Positions 1-13,359 of a stretch of DNA of 64,000 bases are shown in pieces. Source of the DNA: Aricia agestis (Eukaryota > Arthropoda > Insecta > Lepidoptera > Lycaenidae). Below the pieces are notes generated by a model. That model saw only the letters and a list, made by a program, of their open reading frames with translations. It was not told the origin of the DNA and did not search any database. Position 1 is the stretch's first letter. The number at the start of each line of letters is the position of its first letter. A program made the translations under genes and the position numbers. The stretch lies in NCBI RefSeq assembly GCF_905147365.1, contig NC_056428.1:25202001-25266000 (forward strand), in the 5' to 3' direction.

Positions 1-126
1 TTAGTTAAAATACTGGCCACTTGTCTTAAAAAAAAAAAACTGCTTACCTACTTGGAGCACTCAAAATTTGTACAAACGTTTCAAATCTCGTATTTTTTTT
101 AAATTTTGCGTGGCCGTGATAGTTAC

Positions 127-236
127 CTCGGATGGGAGGCGGGCCTGTTTCCGTGTTGTGGGGCCCGGTACTGGTAGTTGACCAGTTGCGGCCGACCAGG
201 CTGCTGGTTCTGTGGCGAAATGAATGTTGGTCCAGC
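127..236 (-). CDS. Gene A internal coding exon (Gln/Pro-rich), gene continues left
   Basis: The exon has 110 nt, phase 0 to 2, with acceptor ttttattttccag and donor CGAG|gtaact. It follows the exon ending at 18444 in phase. It encodes AGPTFISPQNQQPGRPQ and then a segment with NYQYRAPQHGNRP: Gln, Pro, Arg and Asn rich, with no recognisable domain. Such composition suggests an intrinsically disordered N-terminal region of a larger regulatory or RNA-related protein. An eIF4G-type N-terminus is a guess. A 72-residue ATG reading on the same strand in another frame (61-279) ignores both splice sites and is not preferred. Confidence 0.7.
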
Positions 237-814
237 CTGGAAAATAAAAGTTAGATTTGAATTTAGAAGTTGTGGCCATTGAGATCTATATTATACACTA
301 GGATAAATCCTTATATCGGTGTATAAGCGTGAAAAGCGTGTCAAGTTAGGTCCGAGTTACTCGGTCATAATAAAGGAGTCGGTCTGCATAATATTTCGTG
401 TAATAAAAGTGTTAATAAAGGTTTTTACTACGAATAATAAAAACTAGTTTTTAGTGAACATTTTAATGCTAGATATTGTTGAGTTTTGTGGTTCCGCTAA
501 ATAATAAACCATAAGAACGGCCAAAGAATGCCTCAAACATTAAATACGTAAGTTTTGACAACGTTTTTTGGCCTTATTAATCGGTATTTTTGTAAGCTAA
601 AAAGATAATTTACAAGTGCAATAATCCGTTATTCGTGCTATATAAGGCATTTGTGCTAAAAATGTCACATCAAGTAATAATTTGGCTACAAGAATTGCAT
701 AGCTTTTTACGTGTGTTTAGGGATGCACATTACTTAAACTATAGTTTATCGATATCATGAACTAAATGACTTTCTTTTCAGTATTAAAATATGCTTCGAA
801 ATGATCGACAAATC

Positions 815-1260
815 TGGGGGCACGGCAGTGCCCCAGCCAAGCTTTTTAGCAAAGGCACGGCCGTACCATACTTTTCTCGAAGCGGTTCGCGGCTTTTTCA
901 CACCCCCTTTATCTTCGATGTTAACAAAGCTATGGATTTAGAATTTCGGTGACTAGGAGCAAGTATTAAAACTATCTCAACCTCCAAATTACATTGACAT
1001 TTCGATAAATAGTTTAATAGTTACGGATGAGCAAAATTACTACATTTGTCACTCACTGACTGACAGATCATCAAAATTCTAAGGTACTTCTAGCAGAATT
1101 AGAACCTTAAAATTTGGCAACAAGCTAAGTCGTTATCCACTATGAAAGTAAAAATTATGAAATTGGTCAACTGCGAGTCGGGCGTACATAGGGTTCCGTG
1201 TAGTAAATTTGTATGGGAGCCCCCCTTAAATCACAAGTTTATGTACTTTTTATTAATCTA
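815..1260 (+). repeat. Dispersed repeat R-A (GGCACGGCAGTGCCCC...), copy 1
   Basis: Closely matches 47918-48360 over more than 400 bp (GCACGGCAGTG, AAAGGCACGGCCGTACCA, TCGAAGCGGTTCGCGGC, ACTCACTGACTGACAGATCA), ending in the GTATGGGAGCCCCCCTTAAA phrase. A short relic is at 36595-36690. Non-coding. Confidence 0.7.
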
Positions 1261-1360
1261 TACATGTATGTACATCTATACATATAAATAAAATTATTAA
1301 TCTATACATGTATACATCTATACATATAAATAAAATTGGAGTGTCTGTTTGTAAACCGGT

Positions 1361-1570
1361 TTTTAGGGTTCCGTAGCCAAATGGCAAAAAACGGAACCCT
1401 TATAGATTCGTCATGTCTGTCTGTCTGTCTGTCCGTCCGTATGTCACAGCCACTTTCCTCCGAAACTATAAGAGTCATACTATTGAAAATTGGTAAGTAG
1501 ATGTAGTCTGTAAACCGCATTAAGATTTTGATACAAAAATGGAAAAATTATTAAAAATGTTAGGGGTGCC
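1361..1570 (+). repeat. GTCY-microsatellite repeat R-B, plus copy
   Basis: GGTTCCGTAGCCAAATGGCA, then CTGTCTGTCTGTCTGTCCGT, then the AAGTAGATGTAGTCTGTAAACC phrase cut here. The reverse complement is at about 7035-7270. Lepidopteran MITEs carrying hitchhiking (GTCY)n microsatellites are known, and this fits. Confidence 0.65.
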
Positions 1571-2504
1571 CATAGGTACAACTGAAACAAAAAAAAAAAA
1601 AAATCATCTAACCTATTATACGTGTGGGGTATCTATGGATAGGTCTTCAAAAATCATATTGAGGTTTCTCGTGTCATTTTTTTCTAACCTGAATAGTTTG
1701 CGAGTGAGACTCTTCCAAAGTGGTAAAATGTGTGTACCCCCCTCTAACTTCTAAAGTAGGGGCACGATAAGTCTAAAAATAATATATGATGTACATTACT
1801 ATAAAAGCTACCAACGAAAATTGGTTTGAACGATATCTAGCAAGTAGTTTTTTTATACTTCATAAATGGTAAACCTTAAACCAATAAAACATTTTTTTTT
1901 CATCTAACCTATGCGTGTGGGGTATCTATGGATAGGTCCTTAAAAATCATATTGAACTTTCTTCTATAATGTTTTTGTAACCTGAATAGTTTGCGAGAGA
2001 GACTCTTCCAAAGTGGAAAAATTTGTGTCGCCCCCCCTCTAAATTCTAAAGTAGAATGATTAGTCTAAAAATAATATATGATGTACATTACTATAAAAAC
2101 TACCATTTGGTTTGAACGAGATCTAGCAAGTAGTTTTTTTTATTAGTCATAAATGGTAAACCTTAAATTAATTGTCATTAAATCAACTGAAATATAAAAA
2201 TAAATCAAAAACCTTTTAATTTCATTAAAATAGACCTTATTACTGCTGCGGAACCCTTCATGGGCGAGTCCAACTCGCACTTGGCCGCTTTTTACTAGAT
2301 GCATATATGAATGTATATAGGGTACAGACAACAAAACAACATTATTTACAATTTTTGTCTGTATGTCTGTCTGTCTGTTTGTTTGTTCCGGCTAATCTCT
2401 GAAATGGCTGGAGCGATTTTGACGAGACTTCTTTAGGCACATAGCTGGTGTAGTAAGGAATAACTTAGGCTACCTTTTAACCGACTTGCGAAAAGGAGGA
2501 GGAT

Positions 2505-2604
2505 ATATTTCACTTATGTTAACGCGGACGAAGTCGCGGGTAACAGCTAGTCTATAGACTAGTAGTTACCCGCGACTTCGTCCGCGTTAACATAAGTGAA
2601 ATAT
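2505..2604. repeat. Palindrome of two Helitron 3' ends, tail to tail
   Basis: GCGGACGAAGTCGCGGGTAA...CTAG (to 2550) is mirrored by CTAG...TTACCCGCGACTTCG from 2559. Arms are about 46 bp, almost perfect, with an 8-bp centre. Confidence 0.78.
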
Positions 2605-3265
2605 AAAAAACGGTTCTTTCAATATTACAGACATACACTCCAATTTTATTTATATGTATACATATAAATAAAATTGGAGTGTATGTTTGTAATATTGAAA
2701 GAACCGTTTTTTACTACATGCATATGAATGTATATACGCTACATGTATGTACACCAAAACAACATTTTTTCCAATTTTTGTCTGTATGTCTGTCTGTCTG
2801 TCTGTTTGTTCCGGCTAATCTCCGAAATAGCTGAAGCGATTTTGACGGGATTTTTTTTGCCAGATAGCTGATGTAGTAAGGAATAACTTAGGCTACTTTT
2901 TAACCGACTTCCGAAAAGGAGGATGATCCCCCCTTAAATTTTTATTTTATTTTAATATTATAATTAAATATTAAAATACACATATAATAAAGGACTTTGT
3001 GAAAAATTCAAGTACCTACTACCTGTTGCCATCTATACTAATATGATAAAGAGGTAAACTTTGTTTGTTTGTTTAATTGTAATGAATAGGCTCAAAAACT
3101 ACTGGACCGATTTTAGAAATTCTTTCACCATTCCAAAGCTACATTATTTACGAGTAACATAGGCTACTTTTTATTTTGGAAAATATAGGGTTCCGTGAGA
3201 TATTTCAGTTTTTGGGAAACAACCAGAAAATTTTCTTATTTTGCGAACGCTGCCTAAACTATAAT

Positions 3266-3485
3266 ACTCGATTAAAACTCGCGCGCGAGCCACGAGACGA
3301 GCCGCGAGACGCGCCGCGAGCCCTGAGTGTAAACTCGAGCTCGCGGCTCGTCTCGCGGCTCCGCTCGCGGCTCGCAGGGCTCGCGTCTCCAAAGGAGCTC
3401 GAGGAGGACGCGAGCTTGGTGTTTACACTCGCACTTCGACGCGAGCCGCGAAACGCGCCGCGAGCCGAGCCACGAGCGAGTATAA
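3266..3485. repeat. GC-rich quasi-palindromic repeat (GAGCCGCGAGACG)
   Basis: Variants of GAGCCGCGAGACGCGCCGCG occur at the left and right with inverted variants in the middle (CTCGCGGCTCGTCTCGCGGC), and GTGTAAACTCG is mirrored by GTGTTTACACTCG. All six frames give Arg/Ala/Ser-rich low-complexity ORFs, which argues against coding. Confidence 0.6.
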
Positions 3486-3725
3486 ATCTAGCATAAAAGA
3501 TAGAACTATACAATGTTCTAAGTGAATGTAGATCTTATAAATATCTACAAAAATGTCCGCGACACACTATACCTATCTTTGTCAAGTGAGGCACAAGAAC
3601 CAATTATTTTATTTAAAAATCTTGATTTTTTTGGACTACATTTAATTTGGATTTATTTTACTCATGCTAATAAGCCTTATCAAAATAAATTATTTCATCA
3701 CTAAGTATAGTTTATGTAGAATATA

Positions 3726-3922
3726 CTAGCTGTCCCGGCAAACATTGTTTTGACCATATAAATAATTTTTTGTATGAAAAATAGATGTTGGCCGATTCTC
3801 AGACCTTGGGTAGGTCTGAGAATATCCTACTAATATGCTCAAAAAATTTCATCAAAATCAGTCAAGCCGTTTCGGAGGAGTATGGCAACGAAAACTGTGA
3901 CACGTGAATTTTATATATTAGA
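3726..3922 (-). mobile_element. Helitron-like element, family L3, short copy
   Basis: On the minus strand from TCTAATATATAAAATTCACG (3922) to CCGGGACAG|CTAG (3726). Non-coding. Confidence 0.65.
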
Positions 3923-4065
3923 TTTGGTATTTGAATGATCAAAATTTGACGTTTGGTTTAGAAGTTATGGCGAAATTAAAATATTGCGATTTACGCCCGT
4001 TTCGAAGTGGGCGCTACCAATGCGGGGATGCGCTCGCGGGAAGGGTATACATAATCTATACGTCT

Positions 4066-4692
4066 TCTATACTAATATTATAAATGCGAAAGTATCTCTG
4101 TCTGTCTCGCTTTCACGCCATAACTACCGAACCAATTGTAATGAAATTTTGTATACAGATAGTCTTAAGCCTGAGAAAGGACATAGGCTACTTTTTTACT
4201 GGCAGAAAGGGTTGTAAGGGGGTGAAAATGAGTAAATTTGGTCAAATTAAGTTGGTTCCAAAAATTCATAGTAGATGGCGCTGTGCGTCTCCTACATCGC
4301 GCTGACGCTTGCTCATTCGTCTTTCTATAAGAGGGGGTATTATTTTACATTCGAGTTTCGATCTTTTTCGATTGTGATTTCTTTTTTTAGTTATTAAATA
4401 ACTCAGTACTTTATTTATGCACTGACGTAACCTTAAACCTATCAATGATATAGTTTATGGGTAAAGTTGTGTAATTGCGGGGCTAAATAAGCTTCAAAAT
4501 TTGGCATAAAATATAAAGTTTACTTTAAAAAAATGAAATACTTATTATGTGCACTGTGCACACTGCACAGCTGTTTTGATTTAAGGGGTACCAGGGTTTT
4601 TTATAAAAGCTTTTGAGTTTAGACACCAATTTTGTTGACATCGCGCGCTATAAACTGAAGTCCACGCGAACGAAGTCGTGGGCAACAGCTAG
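4066..4692 (+). mobile_element. Helitron-like element, family L1, complete
   Basis: Starts TCTATACTAATATTATAAAT after T and ends GTCGTGGGCAACAGCTAG before T, the TC...CTRR termini of Helitrons, with a GC-rich hairpin region near the 3' end. The 5' part carries a short CTGTCT microsatellite. No Rep/helicase ORF, so non-autonomous. This end pair matches the well-known lepidopteran Helitron family. Confidence 0.78.
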
Positions 4693-4732
4693 TTATTGAT
4701 ATAGAGCAAAAAAGGTTGAAAAAAATCACGTT

Positions 4733-4990
4733 TGCTGTATGGGAGCCCCCCTTAAATATTTATTTTATTTTTAGTATTTGTTGTTATAGCGGCAACCGAA
4801 ATACAAAATCTGTCCAAATTTCAGAAGTCTAGCTATAGCGGTTCTTGAGTTACAGCCTGGAGACAGACAGACGGACGGACGGACGGACGGACGGACGGAC
4901 GGACGGACGGACGGACGGACGGACAGACAGACGGACCGACATCGAAGTCTTAGTAATAGGGTCCCGTTTTCACCCTTTCGGTACGGAACC
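4733..4990 (+). repeat. GTCY-microsatellite repeat R-C with (GGAC)n
   Basis: GTATGGGAGCCCCCCTTAAA, the CTGTCCAAATTTCAGAAGTC phrase, then a 75-bp ACAG/GACG run (4862-4936), then GGGTCCCGTTTTCACCCTTT and a terminal GGAACCCTTAAAAA. Plausibly one MITE-like family with 18056-18200 and 41338-41480. Confidence 0.65.
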
Positions 4991-5106
4991 CTTAAAAACG
5001 CGCGAGGCTATAGCGTATAGGCTGAAACGTAGTTCGAGTCTGTATACATTTAGGGTGATTCTACAAAAATTGCGTAACTCAATGTCATCAGTCGATAAAT
5101 ATTAAT

Positions 5107-5419
5107 TCTTATATATAAAATTCTCGTGTCACAATGTTAGTCACCGTACTCCTCCGAAACGGCTTTACTGATTTTAACCAAATTTTATATGCATATTCAG
5201 TGGGTCTGATATCGGTTACTGGGTACTTTTTATATTGATAAGTGCATTTGTTGAAAAATTAATAGTAAATTATTACAACGCGAGACTGACGGCGACCATT
5301 GTTTGTGCGATGGGGTAGCGACGGACGTTGACATGGTGACATACTTATTTAGTCACTTCAATAAAATAATACGGGCGAAATACTATAAATGGCAAAGAAA
5401 CGTTTGCCGGGACAGCTAG
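5107..5419 (+). mobile_element. Helitron-like element, family L3
   Basis: Starts TCTTATATATAAAATTCTCG and ends GTTTGCCGGGACAG|CTAG before T. Non-coding. Related copies: 3726-3922 (minus, both ends intact, 197 bp) and 25541-25802. Confidence 0.68.
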
Positions 5420-6297
5420 TAATATTATATTTTAAAGATTTCTCATGTATAAAAAATATGTAATCTCTGATTAGTCACTAAATTTCAGATATTTATTTTA
5501 AATAGTATAAGATTATTACACCTTAAAATAATATAATATCTTATATTATTTTAAGGGAAATAATAAAACGAGCTAAAAAAAAATTACTTTGCGACTGATG
5601 ATGAACATACTGTTTTAACAACATGAGCGGTATTAATTTGACTAAGCGAAAAATAAACTAAACTAACGACTAATATTGATTTATAATAAAATCCAGAACG
5701 AGCTTACAAAATGTGGAATGCGATTAATCTATTTCAGATATTAAAATTCTATCCGAGCGACTGTATTACTAAGTGAGCGACTGGAAATACATAGCGGGCA
5801 ACTTCAATATTAAATATAGATTCAATTTGTCTAAGTGAGGTTATTTATTAGGAGCTACTTAAAAGCTCACTTTGAGCAAACTTTTGTGAGCTGCTTTATT
5901 AATGATAATTGGTTACTAATATTCTATTTGAGACTTTATATTCAATATTTTGATACGTGTTTTAATGAAAACTACATATTGTTAAATGCGTGCGAATTCG
6001 AATGGGGCGGGGCGACAAATCGTTGCAGTCAGGTGAGGCCCGTAAGTTGGGCTGTGGACCAATACGACTTTTTTGGGTTAGGTTAGATGGCTAAGGCGGC
6101 CGGGAGCGTAGCGCAGTGAAGCGTGGTTATTTTTTTGTGAACCACCCAGAAGTAGGAGCCCCGCGTAGCGGAGCTCCGTCGACTCATAATTGAAGCCAGT
6201 TGTTTTTTTTTTGTATAGGTCGCCATTAAAATTTTTACCCATTTCTTTGACGTTCCGTTAAGGATTATAATTTGTGTAATTTATTAATGATTTTATA

Positions 6298-6553
6298 CAG
6301 TGTGTAACAAAAATAAGTGATAATACTTTAGGGCGTGTACGTGTTCCTTGTAGAGAGTTCACTGTGAAAGTAGCAGCGCTGAAAGACCAAATTTTTTTTT
6401 TCACTTTTGTATGGGCAAGGGCCCGAGCGTCACACGAGTTTCCCCATACAAAAGTGAAAAAAAAATTTGGTCTTTCAGCGCTGCTACTTTCACAGTGAAC
6501 TCTCTACAAGGAATACGTACACAAGTATTATCACTTATTTTTGTTACACCCTG
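6298..6553. mobile_element. Hairpin MITE, family H1 (CAGGGTGTAACAAAA ends), copy 1
   Basis: Near-perfect inverted arms: TGATAATACTTTAGGG...TGTACG on the left mirror the right end. The ends CAGTGTGTAACAAAA and TTTTTGTTACACCCTG sit next to TA on both sides, as for Tc1/mariner-type MITEs. Copies also at 10517-10775 and 36894-37143. Confidence 0.8.
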
Positions 6554-7034
6554 TATATAAACGGGGTTTACCCCGTAAAGGGTAAAGGGCAAAGGGGGGG
6601 GGGGGGGGGGCTTTAATGAAGAATAAAAAACACAGACCGAGTTTCATAAAGATGGCGAGGATGATTCTTGAGCAAGTGACAAAAAGTTGCGAAACCAGAA
6701 CACTCACTACATCGACACTCAGCGGGGAGGAAAAAAAAAGATGCAAGTCTTTTCCTATGATATAATACATAAGGTAATAAGCACCGACAGTCAGTAGTAA
6801 AAAAAAACATCTAAAATAGCGCTATTTTAGATGTCTAAAGTGTCAAAAACCGTTGAAATAGAAAATCGAAATCGATATCAGTTTCGGGAGTAAGGCACCT
6901 GGTTAGAAAAAAATGATACTAGAAACCTCAATATGAAGACTTATCCAATATCAATATTATGTTATCCACGCATAGGTTACATGAATTTTTTTTTCAGTTG
7001 TATCTAAGTGACCCCCTAAATTTTTTTTTTATTT

Positions 7035-7135
7035 TTTATTTTTGTATCAAAATCTTAAAGCGGTTCACAGACTACATCTACTTACCAAGTTTTAATAGCT
7101 CTTATAGTTTCAGAGAAAAGTGGTTGTGACATACG

Positions 7136-7219
<84 letters not shown>

Positions 7220-7270
7220 TGACGATTCTATAAGGGTTCCGATTTTGCCATTTGGCTACGGAACACTAAA
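7035..7270 (-). repeat. GTCY-microsatellite repeat R-B, minus copy with long (GACA)n
   Basis: Reverse complement of the 1361-1570 repeat; the microsatellite at 7136-7219 is an almost uninterrupted ACAG/GACA run of about 84 bp. Confidence 0.68.
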
Positions 7271-7756
7271 AAGCCTGGAGATGGACAGACAGACAGGTGT
7301 CAGTCTTTGAAATAAATTCCTAAAAATAGGAATTTATTTCAAAGACTATTTGGGTAAGGAACCCTAAAAAGGGGAAATTTTCTCTTTTTTTCACTATCTT
7401 TGTCACGTTTTGTGGACGCGGACGAAGTCGCGGGCAACAACAGCTGGTAAAATAATGTTTTTCAATACAACCCTTAATCGTTTTATATTATAAACAAAAC
7501 AAAGAACCCTTACAAGTAACTTTACACTTATAAGAAAAGTTATTCCAGTTGATTTTCTCACATCAGGCTCTATTTTTGAAATGTTTGAAACATCAAACAC
7601 TGAACATCAGACTTTTGTTACAAAAGTTAGCCATTGTATAAAGTCACTCAGTAATATTTCTTTTGCGAAGCCTTTGTAAGAAAACGACAGTTTTAATAAT
7701 GGGTGATTTTTAAGAGGTATAGGATTTGCTTTTAAAAAACAAAATATCAATATAAT

Positions 7757-8036
7757 TTAACGTTTAAAGATGATTTCACGCAAATGTTGGCAGCGGCTCC
7801 GCTTTAGATGGTCCATGCGCAAGGTCCAATTTTGGCACTCTCTCTCCAACATATCGATCGGTATTTCACGAATAATTGCTTCAATATTGGCTGCCAGTGC
7901 GTCAATCGTTGCTGGTTTATCCCTGTAGACATGAGCCTTAACATGGCCCCACAAGAAATAGTCCAAAGGCGTTAAATCACACGATCTTGACGGCCAATTG
8001 ACGACCGTGAAAACGTGAGATAAACTGTTCATAAAA
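7757..8036 (-). pseudogene. Tc1/mariner-superfamily transposase C-terminal remnant
   Basis: It encodes VNWPSRSCDLTPLDYFLWG, KPATIDALAANIEAI and a Cys/Trp-containing end (RECQNW), then stops. SxDLxPLDYFLWG is the third catalytic acidic region of a transposase family common in insects (IS630/Tc1/mariner type). The rest of the gene is missing; the left flank has no inverted terminus I can define. Confidence 0.72.
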
Positions 8037-8089
8037 TCATAACCCTCCTTTATGCTTCGCCGTAGTCGGGTAAAAAAACAAATAGCTTC

Positions 8090-8215
8090 TATTTATTAAA
8101 ATATTGCTTTTATTGCCCAAACACGAAACCTCTGCTCTAAGTTGATGAGGAGTTGGGTATCCTATTGATTACCAGGTGATGCTGCAGCACCAGGTCAACT
8201 TTCCATTAATGTGTA
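8090..8215 (+). repeat. Dispersed repeat R-D (GGAGTTGGGTATCCTATTGA), copy 1
   Basis: Shares GAGGAGTTGGGTATCCTATT and GGTGATGCTGCAGCACCAGG with 34535-34665. A relic of an unidentified element; copy 2 also has related CTGCAGCAGCAGCATGC sequence upstream at 34475. Confidence 0.6.
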
Positions 8216-9208
8216 TAATATTCATAATAGTACAGGGGCCCTAGAACATTTTTTTAATACTATAAAGCTATTTTTTTTTTGTTTATATTAACTACATTTT
8301 GATAAGATGAACAACATATTTTTTATCTGCGAAAAATCTTGAAAGTGGTAGCTAATAGAAATAGAAAGGATTTCATACTTTGACTTGATGGTCCTATTAC
8401 TTTTAAACAAAAAATAAAACAAACTTCCAAGGTAAAAACAATAGGAATATTAACTAAAAAGTATTAAATAATTGTTTCTCTAATAGTGCCTTTTCCAGAA
8501 TTCGTCAAAATCCCAACTATTTCTGTAGATATTATAGTCTTCACTACTTTTTTGATTTTTTATGATTAAGAATTAAGAAATTTAAAAAAAAAACCCGCCA
8601 AACCACATTAAACAAAACCGGCCAAGTGCGTGTCGTGTCCACGCGCAATATAGGGTTCCGTAGTAGCTCTAGTTTTTGATAATTTTTGTATGGTTGCAAT
8701 GAATGTACATTTATAACGTGTTTTAAACTACTAACAACATCATCTCAGTTACATTCAAAGGAATTTGATCGAAAGATTATTTTATACTTTGCAGAACACA
8801 TTTTTTTAAGTTGATTGACTATAATTCAAAAACTTATAAAGTTTTCTTAGCCGTGATAGCTTTGCTTTTAAATTCAGCATCGAGAATTTTCTCACATTTC
8901 CAGAAGCAACCGTTTAGTTTTTTCCATTTTAAAACTTAATATTTCACAAACTGATCCCTAAATCGGAAAATGATCTATGAATACTCATAAGTCATAATAT
9001 TTTTAAAAACCTATCCAACGACACCCCACACGATGGGGTAGACGCGAAAAAAAATATTCATTCCCGCTTGATGTGTAGAGAATGTAACATAAAAAAAATA
9101 ATTTTTAAGATCCTTTTTGTCGGCATCATTAATATGTGATTGTATATAATATGAATTCATGCCAAATTACAGCTTTGTAGGTCCTATAGTCTCTGAGCAA
9201 AACCGCGT

Positions 9209-9303
9209 ACAGACAGACGGACAGACGGACGGACGGACAGACGGAAAGACGGACAGACGGACAGACAGACGGACAGACGGACAGACGAACAGACGGACAG
9301 ACC
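9209..9303. repeat. (GACA/GACG)n microsatellite
   Basis: Tetranucleotide run with G/C-A variants; flanked by GTCCTATAGTCTCTGAGC and GACTACGGAACCCTAAAA, the same type of repeat context as the others. Confidence 0.75.
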
Positions 9304-9799
9304 GAAACTATAAGGCTTCCTTGTTGACTACGGAACCCTAAAAGTAAAGAAATAATATTTACGGACTAAGTTTAAATAATGGAGAATGTTACCTTATTTT
9401 GATTATTAGCAGTCCACATTCTCTGTCAAAAATAAAGAATATTAGTGAAAGAATTACTTGGATACGTTAATTAGTTTCCGATTTATAAGCAAAACAAGTT
9501 GTAACTGTGCGACGCGGGCGCCCGGTAACGGTGTGACGTCATAGCACAATACCGCCGCGCGGGCCCCATACAATAAACGTGATTTTTTGCTCTATCTCAA
9601 TAACGGCAACAGGTAGGCATTTAACATTTTCACCAAGGCCTTAATTATATGTGTACTTTAATAATTAATAATAATAATATAATAAAATAAAAAATTAAGG
9701 GGGGCTCCCATACAAAAATCACAATTTTTGGCCTATTTTGCTCTCGGTATGTGTATTCATAAGCGAGTCCGATTAGTAAAAAAATACACATAAATAATC

Positions 9800-10040
9800 G
9801 GCCAAGTGCGAGTCGGATTCGCGCACGAAGAGTTCCGTACCACCACAGTGATTTTTGTATGGGAAGCCCCCTTAAATTTTTATTTATTTAACAATTTATG
9901 TACACAAAAATGTTTACAGTGAAAGTCTTTATTTTATTTTAATATTATTATTAAATATTAAAGTACACATAATATAATTAAGGCCTTGGTGAAAATTCCA
10001 AGTGTTTCCGTTATTGATAAAAAACAAAAAAAGGTAAAAA
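9800..10040 (+). repeat. Dispersed repeat 'GGCCAAGTGCGAGTCGG', copy
   Basis: TCGGCCAAGTGCGAGTCGGA, then GAGTTCCGTACCACC, TTGTATGGGAAGCCCCCTTA and an AT-rich tail with ATTAAGGCCTTGG. Other copies or pieces: 9585-9730 (inverse), 17391-17590, 22484-22600, 35880-35990, 44700-44815, 48265-48340. Confidence 0.65.
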
Positions 10041-10516
10041 ATCGCGTTTTATTTATTTAAAGAATGTTACCTAATTTTGATTATTAGGATTCCATATTCT
10101 CTGTCAAAAATAAAAAATACTAGTGAAAGAATTACTTCGATACTAGAGATCGCCCAATGGTCGAAATTCGACCTTAGTTTCAACGACATTACGACTGATA
10201 ATATAGGTTAGATTAGGTATTAGTTAGGTAGTCCTAACTAATACCTAATCTAACCTATATATATATATATAGTTTATAGAGCAAAATAGGCCAACAATTG
10301 TGATTTTTGTATGGGAGCCCCCCTAAATTTTTTATTTTATTATAATCTTATATCTTTAAACGAGCGATTCTTGTATATATTTGCTCGTTTAAAGATATAA
10401 GATCGTGGGATATATTGCTCACAAAGTAGTATTATTATTCGCCAATAGATGTCAGGAAGAGTCATATTTTTCAGTTTATCGATTATCGATAAAACACTAA
10501 TATATATATATATATA

Positions 10517-11196
<680 letters not shown>

Positions 11197-13359
11197 GTAG
11201 CAAAAAATCACGTTTATTGTATGGGGCTCGGGCGGCGGAATTGTGCTATGACGTCACAAGCGGTCGCGAGGCTGTTAGCGGGAATCAATATTTTTCGAAA
11301 CTTTGAATGCCTATAAAATCAAAACTACTAGGTATTTTTGACTGCAACAAAAACTAGTGTATTTGTATACATACAGGCTTTACTGTGACAAAATTTCAAG
11401 CAATTTGGCATACCTAGTAACATTATCCATTCCTAAGTGTAAAGTATTTTAAATCCATAATTTTCCGCTAATATGTAGATTTTTGATTTCACATAACATA
11501 TTTTCACAGCGAACCGAAGCGACACAATCAGCTTGGCGATACAAAAATTAAAGTCGCTGTTGCCGTAGTTTACTTGGCGGTCCCCCGACAGACCGTGACA
11601 ACAATAATACCTAATTAGGGAGTAAAATATTACTTTAATGTTAGGAATTATTTAAACTTAATGTCAGTACCTAAATATTTTTTCATTACTTTTTAAAGTG
11701 GTTTGGCGGTTTTTTTTAAAATTTCTTAATTTAATTTTATTTCATGCTTTTTAATTTATTTAAGCTTTTAACAAGGCAATCGAACAGTTTTTATGAAGAT
11801 TCGTTGACATGTCCTGGATTCCGAGATTCTTATGCCTTACGGCGCTCCACTAATTAGTATTGCTGATAACTGATAAAAAACAAATTGGAAAAGTATACAA
11901 AGTCAAAGTTACTGAATACCTAATGGCACAAAATTTAAACTAACAAGTTTGATTCATTAATTAGAATCAAAACAGAATCGTAGGTGACGTCTTTTTTTAA
12001 GAAAACAACACGAAAAACAAACATGATAATAACAGAAATTGTTTCTTTTTCTAAAGAAAATACTTATTGCTAATTGACACCCTTAAACATCCTATTATAC
12101 TTTGTTTTTTGTTTACACTTTTGTTTTATTTTTATCCATTTTCTCCTTGTAATCTTAATTATCGAGATGTTTACCTTTAAATTTTCGTTCGGCGGGTTAG
12201 ATTTGATCTGTGGAAACTGGAAACTTATTTTGTTTACTTTCCGAAAATAGCTTTAAATTATTCGGTTCATTCGTGAAATTAGGTGTTTATTTTTTATTAA
12301 AAAAGAAATAGAAATATTACTTATACACAGTATTATACAAATAAATTTTGTATTTAAAATAAGGGACAGACGCGGAAAAGGCTCCGAACGCACTTTAGGA
12401 GTGTAGGTATTTTATTATCGTTCGCGCTGTACTCAGAGCCAAGCTGCCAATGTTGCTGATATAAGTGTAAATAACTGGCGACAACTAAGTTTAATTTTTT
12501 TGCAAGCTAGACGTCTTAGCTATGGCTAATATCTAGGCTGGCTTTTTCTTAAGAGAAATCATTTTTAAAGAAGGAGAAGAAAATGACTAACGTCAAAATG
12601 TCCGCCATTTCAAGAAATACGCGATTTCAAGCTCATCAATAATTTTAATAAGTAGAAAACTTTATACTCACTAATTTACTTACCCTAAAATTAAATACAA
12701 TTCTACAATGCTCACCGGATTAATCCAGTGCTGTCTAAATGCTTGATTTGGCTACAGCAAACTATCTATATAACAGGCGGAATTGAACTGTACCATAGCC
12801 AGGAATCGATATAAATGCAATAAAAAGCAAAAAACGTGTCACAATATAAACGCATGATTGCATGGTACGTTACGTATACGATAAGACGTCGAAAACATTG
12901 ATTTGTGCAGGTAATAGTAGCAAACATTCAATTATTATATTCCCAACTTCACGCAAAATCTCAAAAATGTGATACCCGGTCTAAATTTTGTTCAAATAAG
13001 TACTAGAAAAGCTAGTCTGGGTATCATTTTCATATTTTGTAATGTTATCATGAGGTGCTACTTAGATATGAGACACCCTAACCTTAACCCTAAACCCCTT
13101 AACCGAATCTAGTCGGGCCGTTTAGGCAATTGTTAAAGTGTGCCGAAGACAGATGCAATTATGTAAGGGAGCATACCCATACTACGTGACCTACTTTTTA
13201 AGATTTTTTTATTTAAATTTTATCGCATTTTATATAAAAATTCAAAAGGTTTTTTTATAAAGTTTTTTTTTACAATTGACTAAAGTATATCGGTGCCATT
13301 TTGTTCGACAACTTTTTGCCATCTTGTTGGTAGGGAGTAGGGACATGATCCCATTACTT

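Noticed and set aside
61..279. 72-residue ATG ORF at the left end
   Set aside because: The splice-bounded frame 127-236 follows the upstream exon in phase and has matching composition; the ATG ORF reads through both splice sites in another frame.
3171..3513. Three overlapping Arg/Ala/Ser-rich ORFs
   Set aside because: All frames of a GC-rich quasi-palindromic repeat stay open; composition explains them, with no gene structure.
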